The position numbers were made by a program, and so were the translations under genes. The notes beneath the pieces are model-generated. The model did no database searches. It worked only from the letters and a program-made list of their open reading frames with translations, and had not been told where the DNA came from. From an uncultured beta proteobacterium (GTDB lineage Bacteria > Pseudomonadota > Gammaproteobacteria > Burkholderiales > Burkholderiaceae): a stretch of 64,000 bases of DNA. The stretch lies in contig CAIQHU010000071.1 in NCBI GenBank assembly GCA_903871735.1, forward strand, positions 25,474 to 89,473, given 5' to 3'. Position 1 is the stretch's first letter. Each line of letters opens with the position of its first letter. This document shows, piece after piece, positions 38,969-49,317 of the stretch.

Positions 38969-39123
38969 GTTTTCTTTCTTGTCAGGAGTGGTTGCATAGC
39001 CCGTCAGTCTATGACTGACCTATCTTAGGGCATGAAGAGCATTGAGTTCATGCAGTTCAGATAACTTCGGAAATGTTCAGCTACTGGAGAGCCACCTTCA
39101 CAAGTTATCTCAAGCTAACGCGT
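38969..39123. other. Convergent gap with three inverted repeats
   Basis: Between the TM2-like gene and the etfA stop lie GTCAGTC/GACTGAC (39003-39019, 3-base loop), CATGAA/TTCATG (39031-39052) and AGATAACTT/AAGTTATCT (39059-39110). No T-tract follows any of them, so they are not standard terminators. They may form a folded transcript end. Confidence 0.4.
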
Positions 39124-40059
39124 TTACGACAACTCTTGAACTAACTCAGGTACTGCAGTAAATAAATCAGCCACTAAACCATAATCCGCCACAGCAAAAA
39201 TTGGAGCCTCTGGATCTTTATTGATCGCTACAATAATTTTTGAATCCTTCATCCCGGCTAAATGCTGAATCGCCCCTGAAATGCCAACCGCGAGGTATAA
39301 ACCTGGTGCGACAATCTTACCTGTCTGGCCAACTTGATAATCATTGGGTACATACCCAGCATCCACCGCAGCGCGAGACGCCCCCATGGCAGCACCCATC
39401 TTATCGGCTAAGGGTTCTAATATCGATTTATATTGCTCTGCCGAACCAAGGCCGCGACCACCTGAAACAATCACCTTCGCCGCAGTTAACTCTGGCCTAG
39501 AAGACTGCACCGTCTCTTGACCTTGACAAATTGTTAAACCTTGCTCATCAATGTGGCCAAGCAGTTCAATCGGGGCCGCCTGCGAAGATGTGCGGGCAGC
39601 TTCAAAATTGGTAGAACGAATCGTTAATACTTGTATGGCATCCAGGGACTGTACCGTCGCAATCGCATTACCTGCATAAATGGGGCGCTCATACGTATCT
39701 TTAGCAAGTACTTTTGTAACCTCGGATATTTGCGCCACATCTAATAGGGCCGCAACGCGGGGTAATATATTTTTTCCATAAGCACTTGCATTTGCCAATA
39801 TATGGGTATACGAACCGGCAATAGCTTGGACTTGCGCCGCTACATTTTCTGCGCCATGACTTTCAAAGTGCGGTGCGTCTATATGCAAAACTTTAGTCAC
39901 GCCAGCTAATTGTGCCGCCGCCAAAGCCGCGCCCTGAGCCTGATGACCAACGACTAAAATATGAACCTCGGAATGGATTGCTAAGGCCGCTGTCAAGACA
40001 TTCAAAGTACCTGCCTGTAATGCACTGTGCTGATGCTCAGCTAAAATTAGGATCGCCAT
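39124..40059 (-). CDS. etfA: Electron transfer flavoprotein alpha subunit
   Basis: FAD-carrying subunit of ETF, which passes electrons from acyl-CoA and other dehydrogenases to the quinone pool. The 311-residue protein has the C-terminal FAD domain motifs VIVSGGRGLGS, VGQTGKIVAPGLYLAVGISGAIQHLAG and INKDPEAPIFAVADYGLVAD. It follows etfB directly. Confidence 0.97.
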   Translation of the reverse strand: MAILILAEHQHSALQAGTLNVLTAALAIHSEVHILVVGHQAQGAALAAAQLAGVTKVLHIDAPHFESHGAENVAAQVQAIAGSYTHILANASAYGKNILPRVAALLDVAQISEVTKVLAKDTYERPIYAGNAIATVQSLDAIQVLTIRSTNFEAARTSSQAAPIELLGHIDEQGLTICQGQETVQSSRPELTAAKVIVSGGRGLGSAEQYKSILEPLADKMGAAMGASRAAVDAGYVPNDYQVGQTGKIVAPGLYLAVGISGAIQHLAGMKDSKIIVAINKDPEAPIFAVADYGLVADLFTAVPELVQELS

Positions 40060-40809
40060 TTATATAACCTTTGCTTCATTTTTTAATTTATCAACTAACG
40101 CTTTGACATCGGCTACGATCACACCAGCACTTCGCGTTGGTGGTTCTACCACTTTGAGCGTGTGGATACGTGGCGTAACATCAACACCCAAATCCTCTGG
40201 CTTCATCATTTTTAATTCTTTTTTCTTGGCCTTCATAATATTTGGCAAGGTAACATAACGTGGCTCATTCAAGCGTAAATCAGTGGTTATAACGGCTGGT
40301 ATCGATAAACTTAAATTTTCAAGACCTCCATCAATCTCCCTTGTTACCAAAATTCGGTCGCCCTGCAACTCGACTTTGGAAGCAAAAGTAGCCTGCGAAC
40401 AAGCTAATAAAGCTGACAACATTTGCCCAGTCTGATTGCAATCATCATCAATTGCCTGCTTACCCAAAATGATTAATTCAGGCTTTTCCTGATCCACGAT
40501 CGCTTTGAGTAACTTGGCAACAGCTAAAGGCTGAATATCGGCCGTCGTTTCAACTAAAATCCCCCGGTCTGCTCCAATTGCCATCGCCGTTCTTAAGGTC
40601 TCTTGCGCTTGCGCTAAGCCAATGGATACGGCAACTACCTCAGTCGCGATGCCGGCCTCTTTAAGACGAACCGCCTCTTCTACACCAATTTCGTCAAAAG
40701 GATTCATACTCATTTTCACATTCGCAGTCTCAACACCGGACTGATCCGATTTCACGCGTACCTTGACGTTGTAGTCAATCACTCTTTTCACCGCTACCAA
40801 AATTTTCAT
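40060..40809 (-). CDS. etfB: Electron transfer flavoprotein beta subunit
   Basis: AMP-binding partner of EtfA. The 249-residue protein starts [20 protein letters not shown] and contains [32 protein letters not shown] and the signature [41 protein letters not shown]. etfB-etfA is an immediate two-gene operon. Confidence 0.97.
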   Translation of the reverse strand: MKILVAVKRVIDYNVKVRVKSDQSGVETANVKMSMNPFDEIGVEEAVRLKEAGIATEVVAVSIGLAQAQETLRTAMAIGADRGILVETTADIQPLAVAKLLKAIVDQEKPELIILGKQAIDDDCNQTGQMLSALLACSQATFASKVELQGDRILVTREIDGGLENLSLSIPAVITTDLRLNEPRYVTLPNIMKAKKKELKMMKPEDLGVDVTPRIHTLKVVEPPTRSAGVIVADVKALVDKLKNEAKVI

Positions 40810-40921
40810 GCAATCTTTCCTGGTACAAATAAGCTATAAACTTCTATTTTAATCTAATTTACAAGCCCCGACTCTCGAGTAAAAATCTGCCCTCTAAGCT
40901 TCATGGATTGAGGCCGCTACG

Positions 40922-40973
40922 TCATTCACTAACGTCATTCACTAACGGCCTTAATTAACGGCCTTCATTAACG
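40922..40973. repeat. Four 13-bp tandem repeats over the HDAC-like stop codon
   Basis: On the plus strand the units are TCATTCACTAACG twice, then GCCTTAATTAACG and GCCTTCATTAACG. The innermost units encode the last residues and the stop codon of the HDAC-like gene; the outer two lie just beyond it. It looks like stepwise slippage duplication with later drift. Confidence 0.8.
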
Positions 40974-41868
40974 CTTGCACATGGGCCAAACTACTACTGG
41001 CCAAAGCTCCTAAGTGATAACCGCCCTCCAAGCAACTCACCATCCGTCCTTGAGCATGCTTTTTGGCTACCTGCACTAATTCTTTAGTAATCCACGCATA
41101 ATCCTCTTCTACTAACTCGAGTTGAGCCAACATGTCCGCTTCGTGCGCATCAAAACCAGCTGAAATAAAGATAAACTCGGGCCGGAAAGCTTCTAATGCC
41201 GGTAGCCAAGAATTCCTGACTAAAGTACGAATCATCTCGCCATTACTGTGCGCTGGCACAGGAATATTCACCATATTCTGTCTTTTGGAATTCAGCCCAC
41301 TATATGGATACAAAGGGGATTGGAAAAAACTACACATCAATACTGCCGGATCATTCTGAAAAGCTACTTCGCTACCATTGCCATGATGCACATCAAAATC
41401 AATAAGCGCAACGCGCTCAAGTCCATAGTGGGACAAAGCATATTTGGCAGCAATAGCAATATTATTAAACAGACAAAACCCCATAGACCGATCAGGCTCA
41501 GCGTGGTGCCCTGGCGGCCTTACCGCACAAAAAACATTATCGACTCGCCCGGCCATCACGGCATCAACCGCTGCAATCCCAGAACCCGCAGCGCGAAGAG
41601 CAGCTTGCCAAGTTGCAGAATTCATCGTCGTGTCGCCATCAATTTGAAAATAACCCGTAGTCGGGGCACTTTCTTCAATAAAGTCAATATGTCGCTCGGT
41701 ATGTATTAAGGCTAGTTGCTCACGCGTGGCTAATGCAGCTTCTATCTGCGTGAGTTCTAAAGACTGCAGCACTGCCCGAACTGCATCTAGCCGAGCTGGT
41801 GATTCGGGATGGCCCCGGCCCATCTCATGGAGCAAACAATCCGAGTGCAAAATAAAACCGGTCGCCAT
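40951..41868 (-). CDS. Histone deacetylase family hydrolase
   Basis: A 305-residue zinc amidohydrolase of the class II HDAC/AcuC/acetylpolyamine deacetylase family. Motifs: GHPESPARLDAV, RPPGHHAEPDRSMGFCLFNNIAIAA with the active-site His pair, DFDVHHGNGSEVAF with the zinc ligands, and SAGFDAHEADML with the second Asp. The bacterial substrate is uncertain: acetylated proteins, polyamines or small amides. Its last codons lie in a 13-bp tandem repeat. Confidence 0.92.
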   Translation of the reverse strand: MATGFILHSDCLLHEMGRGHPESPARLDAVRAVLQSLELTQIEAALATREQLALIHTERHIDFIEESAPTTGYFQIDGDTTMNSATWQAALRAAGSGIAAVDAVMAGRVDNVFCAVRPPGHHAEPDRSMGFCLFNNIAIAAKYALSHYGLERVALIDFDVHHGNGSEVAFQNDPAVLMCSFFQSPLYPYSGLNSKRQNMVNIPVPAHSNGEMIRTLVRNSWLPALEAFRPEFIFISAGFDAHEADMLAQLELVEEDYAWITKELVQVAKKHAQGRMVSCLEGGYHLGALASSSLAHVQALMKAVN

Positions 41869-41929
41869 ATAGATGTCCTTTCAAAAAAATAGTTAATAAT
41901 CCTATTATTGCTTAAACTAACAAATCATC

Positions 41930-43138
41930 ATGAAATACACTCGTAATTTGTGCATGCTCACAATCGCTATTTGCTTTTGCTCTGAGCTACTGTCTCAAAC
42001 TATTGTTGATCCACTAAGTAATTCTCTGAGTCACTCCCGAAGCATCACCCCCAATAACCCCCCAACGATTCAAGAATCCTTGGATGTTTTCTTAATCGAA
42101 CTGTCAATCCAACAAAATCTCTCACTAAACCTCCTGCGCGAATCCTTTGAAGATTTCAAACCTCAAACCACTGCGAAACAATATGTAGCACCAGTAGGTG
42201 CTAGAGCTAAAAAAAATTGGCGAACTTATCAAGCGAATGTCCTCGATCCAAACCGACTCGCTGCTGGTAAAAAATTTTGGACCGAACATGAAATTTTTTT
42301 AAAACAGCTAGAGAGGGAACGTGGCATCCCACCAGAAATTATCCTCAGTATTCTAGGTATAGAAACAATTTATGGCAAAAATATGGGTAATTTTGTCGTC
42401 AAAGATGTCCTCACTACACTCGCTTTTGATTACCCCCCAAGCCCCAATCAAGTTGCCAGAAAAGCTTTATTTAAATCCCAACTCGGCGATCTAATTATTT
42501 ATTGCTCTAAAAAACCAAACTATGTCGCAAGTCATGCACTAGATCATCAACATACTCCAATACCCGTAATTTTTAAAAAATGTCTCAACCAATCAAGTTC
42601 ATTTGCTGGTGCAATCGGTATGCCGCAATTTATGCCAACCAGTATTTTGCAGTATGCCTTGGATGGTAATGGCGATAACTTGATTGACTTGCGCAACCAA
42701 GCTCAAGATGCAATGGCTAGTATTGCAAACTTCTTAATAATGCATGGTTGGCAAGTAGGCCAACCAGCTACTTTACAAATTACCCAAGGAGCACAATCAC
42801 TCGATATCACGAAACAATTGGCAGATGGTGATCCCAATCCGAAGCTGAGTTTGGATATGCTGAAAAAAGCCGGCATTGTTAGCGACTGGCCAACCATACT
42901 CAATGATCAAAGTCCAGCTCTTATCGTCGATCTGCCAAGCACCGATAAGGCCGGTAATGATCACGTTGAATATATTGTTGGTCTTAAAAATTTCGAAGTC
43001 ATTACGCAATATAACCGTAGCTTCTTTTACGCGATGGCAGTATTAGACTTTGCCAAAGCTATCTCCGCAGTGATTTCACCAACAAACCTTGCTAGAGCAC
43101 AACCACAACCAATCAAGCCTAAAAAACCCAAGAAATAA
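41930..43138 (+). CDS. mltB: Lytic murein transglycosylase B
   Basis: Cleaves peptidoglycan to 1,6-anhydro products. The 402-residue protein has an N-terminal signal sequence (to about residue 23), the catalytic Glu in ILSILGIETIYGKNMGNF, and the MltB signature SFAGAIGMPQFMPTSILQYALDGNGDNLIDL. No lipobox Cys is clear, so it may be soluble in the periplasm. The C-terminus is Lys/Pro rich. It converges with cysM at a gap of 8 bp. Confidence 0.94.
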   Translation: MKYTRNLCMLTIAICFCSELLSQTIVDPLSNSLSHSRSITPNNPPTIQESLDVFLIELSIQQNLSLNLLRESFEDFKPQTTAKQYVAPVGARAKKNWRTYQANVLDPNRLAAGKKFWTEHEIFLKQLERERGIPPEIILSILGIETIYGKNMGNFVVKDVLTTLAFDYPPSPNQVARKALFKSQLGDLIIYCSKKPNYVASHALDHQHTPIPVIFKKCLNQSSSFAGAIGMPQFMPTSILQYALDGNGDNLIDLRNQAQDAMASIANFLIMHGWQVGQPATLQITQGAQSLDITKQLADGDPNPKLSLDMLKKAGIVSDWPTILNDQSPALIVDLPSTDKAGNDHVEYIVGLKNFEVITQYNRSFFYAMAVLDFAKAISAVISPTNLARAQPQPIKPKKPKK

Positions 43139-43146
43139 AGCCGGGA

Positions 43147-44064
43147 TTAAGCCGGAAAAATACCTGTAGATAAATACCGATCACCGCGATCACAGACGAT
43201 AAAAACAATCGTTGCATTTTCAATCCGCTGCGCAATCCGCAAGGCAACTACTAAAGTGCCCGCTGCACTGACCCCACAAAATATACCCTCTTCTTGTGCC
43301 ATGCGGCGACACATGTCCTCTGCTTCTATTTGAGAGACATGTTCTAAAGAATCAACCCGTGTTGCATCATAAATTTTAGGTAAATATTCTGGCGCCCATT
43401 TTCGAATTCCTGGAATTTGGGAGCCATCCTCTGGCTGCACGCCAATGATCTGAATTCGGGGATTATGCTCCTTCAAAAAAGTGGATACCCCTGTAATCGT
43501 TCCCGTGGTCCCCATCGAAGATACAAAATGAGTCACTTGCCCATGGGTATCTCGCCATATCTCTGGTCCTGTTCCTTCGATATGGGCTAAAGGATTGTCG
43601 TAATTCGAAAATTGGTCTAGGATTAATCCTTTACCTTCTTTTTGTAATTGCAGGGCATAGTCGCGGGCGTATTCCATACCGCCAGATGCGGGAGTGAGCA
43701 TTAATTGCGCCCCGTAAGCAGTCATACTTTGACGCCGCTCAATACTTTGATTTTCCGGCATCACTAAAATCATCTTATAGCCCAAAATGGCAGCTGCCAT
43801 CGCTAAGGCAATACCCGTATTACCACTCGTCGCCTCAATTAAGGTGTCACCTGGCTTGATCTGACCCCGCTCTTGCGCTCTTCGGAACATCGAAATCGCT
43901 GGTCGATCCTTGACCGAACCGGCTGGATTATTACCCTCTAACTTGCCTAAAATAATATTATTACGAACAGTGTTCCCCTCACCTGGAATACGCTGTAACC
44001 GGATCAAAGGGGTATTACCAATGATGTCAGCAATCGTCGGATAAAAAATATTAGAATTAGTCAT
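43147..44064 (-). CDS. cysM: Cysteine synthase B
   Basis: PLP enzyme that makes cysteine from O-acetylserine and sulfide or thiosulfate. The 305-residue protein has the PLP lysine in AGSVKDRPAISM, the substrate loop EATSGNTGIALAMAA, and the phosphate-binding SSMGTTGTITGVS. The shorter length and RRMAQEEGIFCGVSAAG region match CysM rather than CysK. Confidence 0.93.
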   Translation of the reverse strand: MTNSNIFYPTIADIIGNTPLIRLQRIPGEGNTVRNNIILGKLEGNNPAGSVKDRPAISMFRRAQERGQIKPGDTLIEATSGNTGIALAMAAAILGYKMILVMPENQSIERRQSMTAYGAQLMLTPASGGMEYARDYALQLQKEGKGLILDQFSNYDNPLAHIEGTGPEIWRDTHGQVTHFVSSMGTTGTITGVSTFLKEHNPRIQIIGVQPEDGSQIPGIRKWAPEYLPKIYDATRVDSLEHVSQIEAEDMCRRMAQEEGIFCGVSAAGTLVVALRIAQRIENATIVFIVCDRGDRYLSTGIFPA

Positions 44065-44078
44065 CTAGGTTTACTCTT

Positions 44079-44116
44079 TATAGTGAGGTCTGCACAATAT
44101 AGTGAGGGTGGCACAA
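44079..44116. repeat. 19-bp tandem duplication upstream of cysM
   Basis: TATAGTGAGGTCTGCACAA and TATAGTGAGGGTGGCACAA are adjacent 19-base copies with three differences, 15 bp upstream of the cysM start. On the minus strand each copy ends in CACTATA, so a promoter-like segment is duplicated. Confidence 0.65.
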
Positions 44117-44263
44117 AACTGCGAATTGATTTATTCATACTTAGTATCTAAACATCATAACTAAAAAAGGCAGAATGCTGAGGTCTATTTTATACACCTA
44201 CTCACATCCTGCCTAAAGTGCCTACCAATTTATTTTAAAAATTCATATCCCACTACGAAGTCA

Positions 44264-44611
44264 TTAATCCCTAGACCGGGAGCGAACCGACCTCGAAGCA
44301 GGAGGAGATTCTGGAAGTTCAAAAGTAATCCCCGAATCAGTTATTTTGACAATTGTCTTCATGCCAATACCTTTTACACGGCTACTTAAGTCCTCTGGAC
44401 TTTGAAAAGCTCCGCGTTTTTCTCGCTCAGCAATAATAGCCCGAGCTTTTGCAGGACCAACACCCTTGACATTTTGTAAAACCTCCTGCGTCGCTGAATT
44501 AATACTCACGGCAAAAACAGGTGACTGAAATAATAAAGCCCCACTGATAGCCAGAGCTAATAAACCTTTCGTTAAACTACTACTTTTCAAACCAATTCTT
44601 GAAAACCGCAT
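44264..44611 (-). CDS. ComEA-like helix-hairpin-helix protein
   Basis: A 115-residue exported DNA-binding type protein. A signal peptide (about residues 14-34) precedes two helix-hairpin-helix units: INSATQEVLQNVKGVGPAKARAIIAEREKRG and FQSPEDLSSRVKGIGMKTI. ComEA proteins bind incoming DNA in the periplasm in natural transformation. The tail is Arg/Ser rich. No other competence genes are in the window. Confidence 0.9.
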   Translation of the reverse strand: MRFSRIGLKSSSLTKGLLALAISGALLFQSPVFAVSINSATQEVLQNVKGVGPAKARAIIAEREKRGAFQSPEDLSSRVKGIGMKTIVKITDSGITFELPESPPASRSVRSRSRD

Positions 44612-44624
44612 AAATCCTCCATAA

Positions 44625-44651
44625 TAAAAAATTCATAGCACATGCTATGAA
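44625..44651 (-). terminator. Rho-independent terminator after hldD
   Basis: TTCATAGCA and TGCTATGAA form a stem at 44632-44651 with a very small loop (effectively TTCATAGC/GCTATGAA around ACAT). On the minus strand it is followed by TTTTTTATT. It lies 48 bp after the hldD stop and just before the comEA start, separating the two transcripts. Confidence 0.75.
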
Positions 44652-44699
44652 CTGTCCATAACGGAAGGAATTAAAGTATGTTGACGGGCGTTGTCTAAA

Positions 44700-45725
44700 T
44701 CAGGCTTGGACTGCCAGAAAGTCTGTGTTATCTGATAACCACTGCATGTATTTTCCTACACCTTCTTCTACAGTGTGAAATGGCTGTACATAGCCAACTG
44801 CTCTTAAACGCTCTAAACTGGCTTGCGTAAAAGATTGATACTTACCCTTTAAAGCCTCAGGAAAATCGATATACCGAATTGCCCCCTGGGCAACAAGCTG
44901 CGCAACGCTTTGATCCCGATAATCCACAGTTCCAATGCCGCCAAGCCCATTAATGACTGAACTTGCTACATCATTAAAAGTTTGTGCGCGACCACTACCC
45001 AAGTTAAAAATCCCGCTGAGTTCAGGGCGGTCTAAAAAAAACAGATTCACCTGCACGACGTCATCAATATAAACAAAGTCACGCTTTTGCTCACCCGCTT
45101 CATAACCATCATAGCCGCCAAATAATTGCACCACACCTGACTGCTTATATTGATGAAAATGATGAAAGGCAACTGAGGCCATCCGACCTTTATGTGATTC
45201 CTTAGGTCCATATACATTAAAATACCGAAAACCAACCACCTGACTGGTAAGTAATTTTTCTGCAAAACGTCGGCGTAATACTTGGTCAAATAAAAACTTC
45301 GAATATCCGTAAATATTGAGAGGCTTTTCATAGGCACGGTCTTCACTAAACACTTGGGAACCACCATAAGTTGCAGCGGAAGAGGCATACAGTAATGGAA
45401 CTTTTTGCGCAGTACAAATATCCAACACATCACAGGTATAACGAAAGTTATTGGCCATCATAAAGCGCCCATCCATCTCCATCGTGTCAGAGCAAGCACC
45501 TTCATGCAATACCCCAGCAATCTGCCCTAAAAAACCACCTCGGAACTTTGCTAAAAACTCGTCTTGATCCAAGTAGTCTGTGATCTCTAAATCGACTAAA
45601 TTACGATACTTGTGGCAATCGCGTAATTGATCCACAACAATGATGTCTTTCTCGCCACGCTCGTTCAAAGCCGCCACGAGATTGGCGCCCACAAAACCAG
45701 CAGCACCAGTCACAATATATCTCAT
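44700..45725 (-). CDS. hldD: ADP-glyceromanno-heptose 6-epimerase
   Basis: Last step in making ADP-L-glycero-D-manno-heptose for lipopolysaccharide inner core. The 341-residue short-chain dehydrogenase-type protein has the cofactor motif [12 protein letters not shown], the catalytic YGYSK and the [23 protein letters not shown] segment. The ORF track adds 5 codons; the ATG at 45725 overlaps the hldA stop as ATGA and is the likely start. Confidence 0.95.
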   Translation of the reverse strand: MRYIVTGAAGFVGANLVAALNERGEKDIIVVDQLRDCHKYRNLVDLEITDYLDQDEFLAKFRGGFLGQIAGVLHEGACSDTMEMDGRFMMANNFRYTCDVLDICTAQKVPLLYASSAATYGGSQVFSEDRAYEKPLNIYGYSKFLFDQVLRRRFAEKLLTSQVVGFRYFNVYGPKESHKGRMASVAFHHFHQYKQSGVVQLFGGYDGYEAGEQKRDFVYIDDVVQVNLFFLDRPELSGIFNLGSGRAQTFNDVASSVINGLGGIGTVDYRDQSVAQLVAQGAIRYIDFPEALKGKYQSFTQASLERLRAVGYVQPFHTVEEGVGKYMQWLSDNTDFLAVQA

Positions 45726-46681
45726 AACAATTCTTCCCAAGAAACAGTTGCAGTACCTAGCTTACCAACTACAATACCACCAGCACGGTTAGCAAGTGCC
45801 ATGGCACGGTGCGCATCCCACCCCGAGGCTAGAGCAACCGCTAGAGTACTAATCACAGTGTCACCAGCTCCTGAGACGTCAAAAACCTCCCTCGCCTGCG
45901 CCAAGACATGAGTTACCCCATCTTGCTCAAAAAGGGACATCCCCTCTTCAGATCGAGTTAATAAAATCGCTTCTACAGCTAAAGCAACTCTTAAATCTTC
46001 CACCTTACGCGCTAAATCATCTTCGTTTTGCCATCTTCCAATGACTTGCCTGAGCTCACTCCGATTGGGAGTGATGATGTTCGCCCAATGATACTTACTG
46101 TAGTCACTGCCCTTCGGGTCTACTAAAACAATCTTACCAGCAAGCCTTGCAAGTTCAATCATCTGACTAATATGCTTTAATGCACCCTTACCATAGTCCG
46201 AAAAAATAACCGCTTGTACCCGCGGCAATACCTCTTCAAAACTCGCTAATTTTGCAGCTAACACCTGCTGATCGGGTTCTTGTTCAAAGTCTAAACGGAT
46301 TAATTGCTGTTGCCTTGCTACTACCCGTAACTTCACAATCGTGGGCACACTGGAGTCAATTTGCAACAGACTATCGATACCGTCTTGATTTAATAAATGT
46401 CCTACTTGTCGCCCTGATTCGTCATCCCCAACTAACCCGAGTAAAGCTACTTTTGCGCCTAATGAGGCAGCATTCCTAGCCACGTTTGCAGCACCTCCAA
46501 GGCGCTCATCCACACGATTAATCTGAACAATAGGCACCGGCGCTTCAGGCGAAATACGCTGCGTATCACCGAACCAATATCGATCCAACATCACGTCGCC
46601 TACAACTAAGATGGTCGTCGCACGAAACAACTCGATATCGCTCTTTTGTAACTGAATGGTATTTCTTGTTTTACTCTGCAT
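45722..46681 (-). CDS. hldA: D-glycero-beta-D-manno-heptose-7-phosphate kinase
   Basis: PfkB-family sugar kinase for heptose precursor synthesis. The 319-residue protein has [14 protein letters not shown], the [15 protein letters not shown] motif and the catalytic [15 protein letters not shown]. It is only the kinase half of E. coli HldE (about 477 residues); the adenylyltransferase half (HldC) must be elsewhere, as is usual when the domains are split. Coupled to hldD by ATGA. Confidence 0.93.
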   Translation of the reverse strand: MQSKTRNTIQLQKSDIELFRATTILVVGDVMLDRYWFGDTQRISPEAPVPIVQINRVDERLGGAANVARNAASLGAKVALLGLVGDDESGRQVGHLLNQDGIDSLLQIDSSVPTIVKLRVVARQQQLIRLDFEQEPDQQVLAAKLASFEEVLPRVQAVIFSDYGKGALKHISQMIELARLAGKIVLVDPKGSDYSKYHWANIITPNRSELRQVIGRWQNEDDLARKVEDLRVALAVEAILLTRSEEGMSLFEQDGVTHVLAQAREVFDVSGAGDTVISTLAVALASGWDAHRAMALANRAGGIVVGKLGTATVSWEELL

Positions 46682-46689
46682 GCGGCTAC

Positions 46690-48054
46690 CTAGTTATGAC
46701 GACCAATCCCGTAATAAGTAAATCCTAGCTCAGCTAATGCGTGCGGCTCAAATAAATTCCGACCGTCAAAAATGATCGGATTTTTTAACTGTTTTTTTAA
46801 TACGTCAAAGTCTGGACTTCGAAAAGCTTTCCACTCCGTCGCAATAATTAATGCATCAGCACCTACTGTAGCATCCATCGGCTTATCAACCATGGTAATC
46901 TTTGATAATAAATGGGCTGATTCTTGAAAATCAAGCTCTAAAGCTTTTAAGGCCTCTGGAGTTGCAACTGGGTCAAATGCGACGACTCGCGCACCCCGGC
47001 GGACTAACTCCTGAATAATGACTCGACTTGGCGCCTCTCGCATATCATCCGTATTCGGCTTAAAGGCCAAACCCCATAAAGCAAATTGATGATTACTCAA
47101 ATCCTCACCAAAGCGCTTCACAATTTTTTTAATTAAGACCTTCTTCTGATCTTGATTAACGGACTCCACCGCCTGCAAGATTTGTAAGTCTAAATGGAAC
47201 TCCTGGGCAGTCCTGGATAAAGCTTGCACGTCTTTTGGAAAACAAGATCCTCCATAACCAGTCCCGGCATATAAAAACCCATACCCAATCCGAGAGTCCG
47301 AACCAATTCCTTGCCGGACCGCTTCTATATCAGCACCAACCATATCGGCTAAATTGGCTAACTCATTCATGAAAGAAATCCGGGTTGCTAACATCGCATT
47401 CGCAGCATACTTGGTTAATTCAGCACTTTTCACATCCATATAAAAGGTTCGCTCGTGATGGCGATTAAAAGGAGCATATAACTTTTTCATCATCGTCTTA
47501 GCCTTCTGGCCTGCAGCGTCATCAGCCGTACCTAGCACAATCCGGTCTGGGCGCATGAAGTCCTCAACCGCAGCACCTTCTTTCAAAAACTCTGGATTCG
47601 ATACAACTGAAAACGATAACTCAGCTACCCCACGTCTAGTCAACTCTGCCGAGATCACATCTTTTACCTGCTGCGCGGTACCGACTGGAACTGTCGATTT
47701 ATCAATCACTACCTTAAAGCCGTTCATATACTTCGCAATATTCTTCGCTGCAGCCAATACATACTGTAAATCCGCAGAGCCATCTTCGTCTGGGGGTGTA
47801 CCAACTGCAATATATTGCAGTTCACCATGCTCAACACTCGCTTGTACATCGGTCGAAAATTGCAAGCGACCTGCCTCAATATTGCGGGCAATCATCTCTT
47901 TTAAACCTGGTTCGTAAATCGGTACTCCACCTTGATTTAAGATGGCTATTTTTTGGGTATCAACATCCAAACAAAAGACCTCATTACCAAGTTCAGCTAA
48001 ACATGCACCAGTCACTAAACCAACATAACCACTTCCAATAATTGTGACTTTCAA
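46690..48054 (-). CDS. ugd: UDP-glucose 6-dehydrogenase
   Basis: Makes UDP-glucuronate for cell-surface polysaccharide or lipid A modification. The 454-residue protein has the NAD motif [21 protein letters not shown], the active-site Cys in [16 protein letters not shown] and the C-terminal [19 protein letters not shown]. It lies between lapB and hldA, so this block is about envelope sugar supply. Confidence 0.96.
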   Translation of the reverse strand: MKVTIIGSGYVGLVTGACLAELGNEVFCLDVDTQKIAILNQGGVPIYEPGLKEMIARNIEAGRLQFSTDVQASVEHGELQYIAVGTPPDEDGSADLQYVLAAAKNIAKYMNGFKVVIDKSTVPVGTAQQVKDVISAELTRRGVAELSFSVVSNPEFLKEGAAVEDFMRPDRIVLGTADDAAGQKAKTMMKKLYAPFNRHHERTFYMDVKSAELTKYAANAMLATRISFMNELANLADMVGADIEAVRQGIGSDSRIGYGFLYAGTGYGGSCFPKDVQALSRTAQEFHLDLQILQAVESVNQDQKKVLIKKIVKRFGEDLSNHQFALWGLAFKPNTDDMREAPSRVIIQELVRRGARVVAFDPVATPEALKALELDFQESAHLLSKITMVDKPMDATVGADALIIATEWKAFRSPDFDVLKKQLKNPIIFDGRNLFEPHALAELGFTYYGIGRHN

Positions 48055-48118
48055 AAATTTCTCCTAACTTTTACAACTAACAAAATATTCCGCACGACCA
48101 AGGATTCATTCACGTCGC

Positions 48119-49315
48119 TTAAAGCCCAGCCAACCCCTCGCTTCTTTTGGGGGAGTATACATCCCAATCATTACAACCTGGACACTGCCAGTAAAACCGC
48201 TTAGCCCGAAAACCACAACTACTACAGGTATATCTAGCTAGACTACTCGTACGTTTTTTGAGTAAATCAACCGAGGCCTTTAAGTCTGTTGCCGAGGATT
48301 GTGCATCCCGTGTAATAGCTAATTGATATTGCGCTTCAAAGCGCTTGGCAAGCACTGTTAGTGTTGGCGTCTTTAATAAAACTTGGGACATGAGCAGTTC
48401 AGCAGCAGCTGCTCCTTGTAGCCTCAAAACGTGTTTATAAACAATATCGAGTAATTCGCCCCAACCATGCTCAGGTAACTGTGCGACTAAGCGTTCAAGT
48501 CCAACAGACTCCTGTCCCAACTCTTGGTGAGCCAAAATCCATTGATCAGCCACTAAATGCAAAAACGCTGGGTATTTTTCTTCAATTAACTTCCAAGTAG
48601 TAATCGCCTCTTTAGGACGTTGTCCTAAAATATATACTTCACCCCGTAAAATCGTGGCTCGGATATGCTCAGGTACTGCGATGAAAGCATGATCTAAGGC
48701 CAGATGACTAGCAACCAAATCTTGCCTTCGCATCGCCTCAAGAGCAATTTCACAATCAAATTGCGCAATCTGATCTTGGTAATCCTTTTTCTCTAGTTGA
48801 GCTAATTCAGATGCCGCAATGATCGCTTTACGCCAGTCTTTTTCGATCTGATACATTTCCAACAGAGCCACTTTAGCAGGAATCAAATATCGACCATCAC
48901 CTACTTGATTTAAGCTAGCTTCGGCACGATCTAACATGCCTGCTCGTAAGAAATCACGCCCTAACTCATACCCAGCGTGGGCACGATCACGCGCGGCAAT
49001 GTCATCCCGACCGACTAGATGTTGGTGTACCCGAATCGCTCGCTCGGTCTCCCCACGTCGACGAAATAAACTTCCTAAAGCAAAATGGAGTTCTGTGGTT
49101 TCAGGGTCTAATTTAGCAACCTCGACTAAAGCATCAATCGCTTTATCTGGTTGCTCATTGAGTAGTAAGTTCAGGCCTCTAAAAGTCGATCTTTGCTTTT
49201 TTTGTTGCGCAACATCGTCCTCCATATCCTCGAGGCGCTTTTCCCAACGCGCAGCTAACCAGCCTAGACCAAATACAATAGGTAATACACCTAACCATTG
49301 AACCTCAATTTCCAT
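48119..49315 (-). CDS. lapB: Lipopolysaccharide assembly protein B
   Basis: Inner-membrane adaptor that guides FtsH to degrade LpxC and so sets lipopolysaccharide output. The 398-residue protein has an N-terminal membrane anchor (about residues 6-22), a run of tetratricopeptide repeats from about residue 50, and a C-terminal rubredoxin-like metal site YTCSSCGFRAKRFYWQCPGCNDWDVY. It forms a lapA-lapB pair, with a 2-bp gap. Confidence 0.95.
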   Translation of the reverse strand: MEIEVQWLGVLPIVFGLGWLAARWEKRLEDMEDDVAQQKKQRSTFRGLNLLLNEQPDKAIDALVEVAKLDPETTELHFALGSLFRRRGETERAIRVHQHLVGRDDIAARDRAHAGYELGRDFLRAGMLDRAEASLNQVGDGRYLIPAKVALLEMYQIEKDWRKAIIAASELAQLEKKDYQDQIAQFDCEIALEAMRRQDLVASHLALDHAFIAVPEHIRATILRGEVYILGQRPKEAITTWKLIEEKYPAFLHLVADQWILAHQELGQESVGLERLVAQLPEHGWGELLDIVYKHVLRLQGAAAAELLMSQVLLKTPTLTVLAKRFEAQYQLAITRDAQSSATDLKASVDLLKKRTSSLARYTCSSCGFRAKRFYWQCPGCNDWDVYSPKRSEGLAGL

Positions 49316-49317
49316 CT

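Noticed and set aside
45722-46681. hldA as a truncated HldE
   Set aside because: The kinase domain is complete and separate HldA/HldC proteins are normal in betaproteobacteria.
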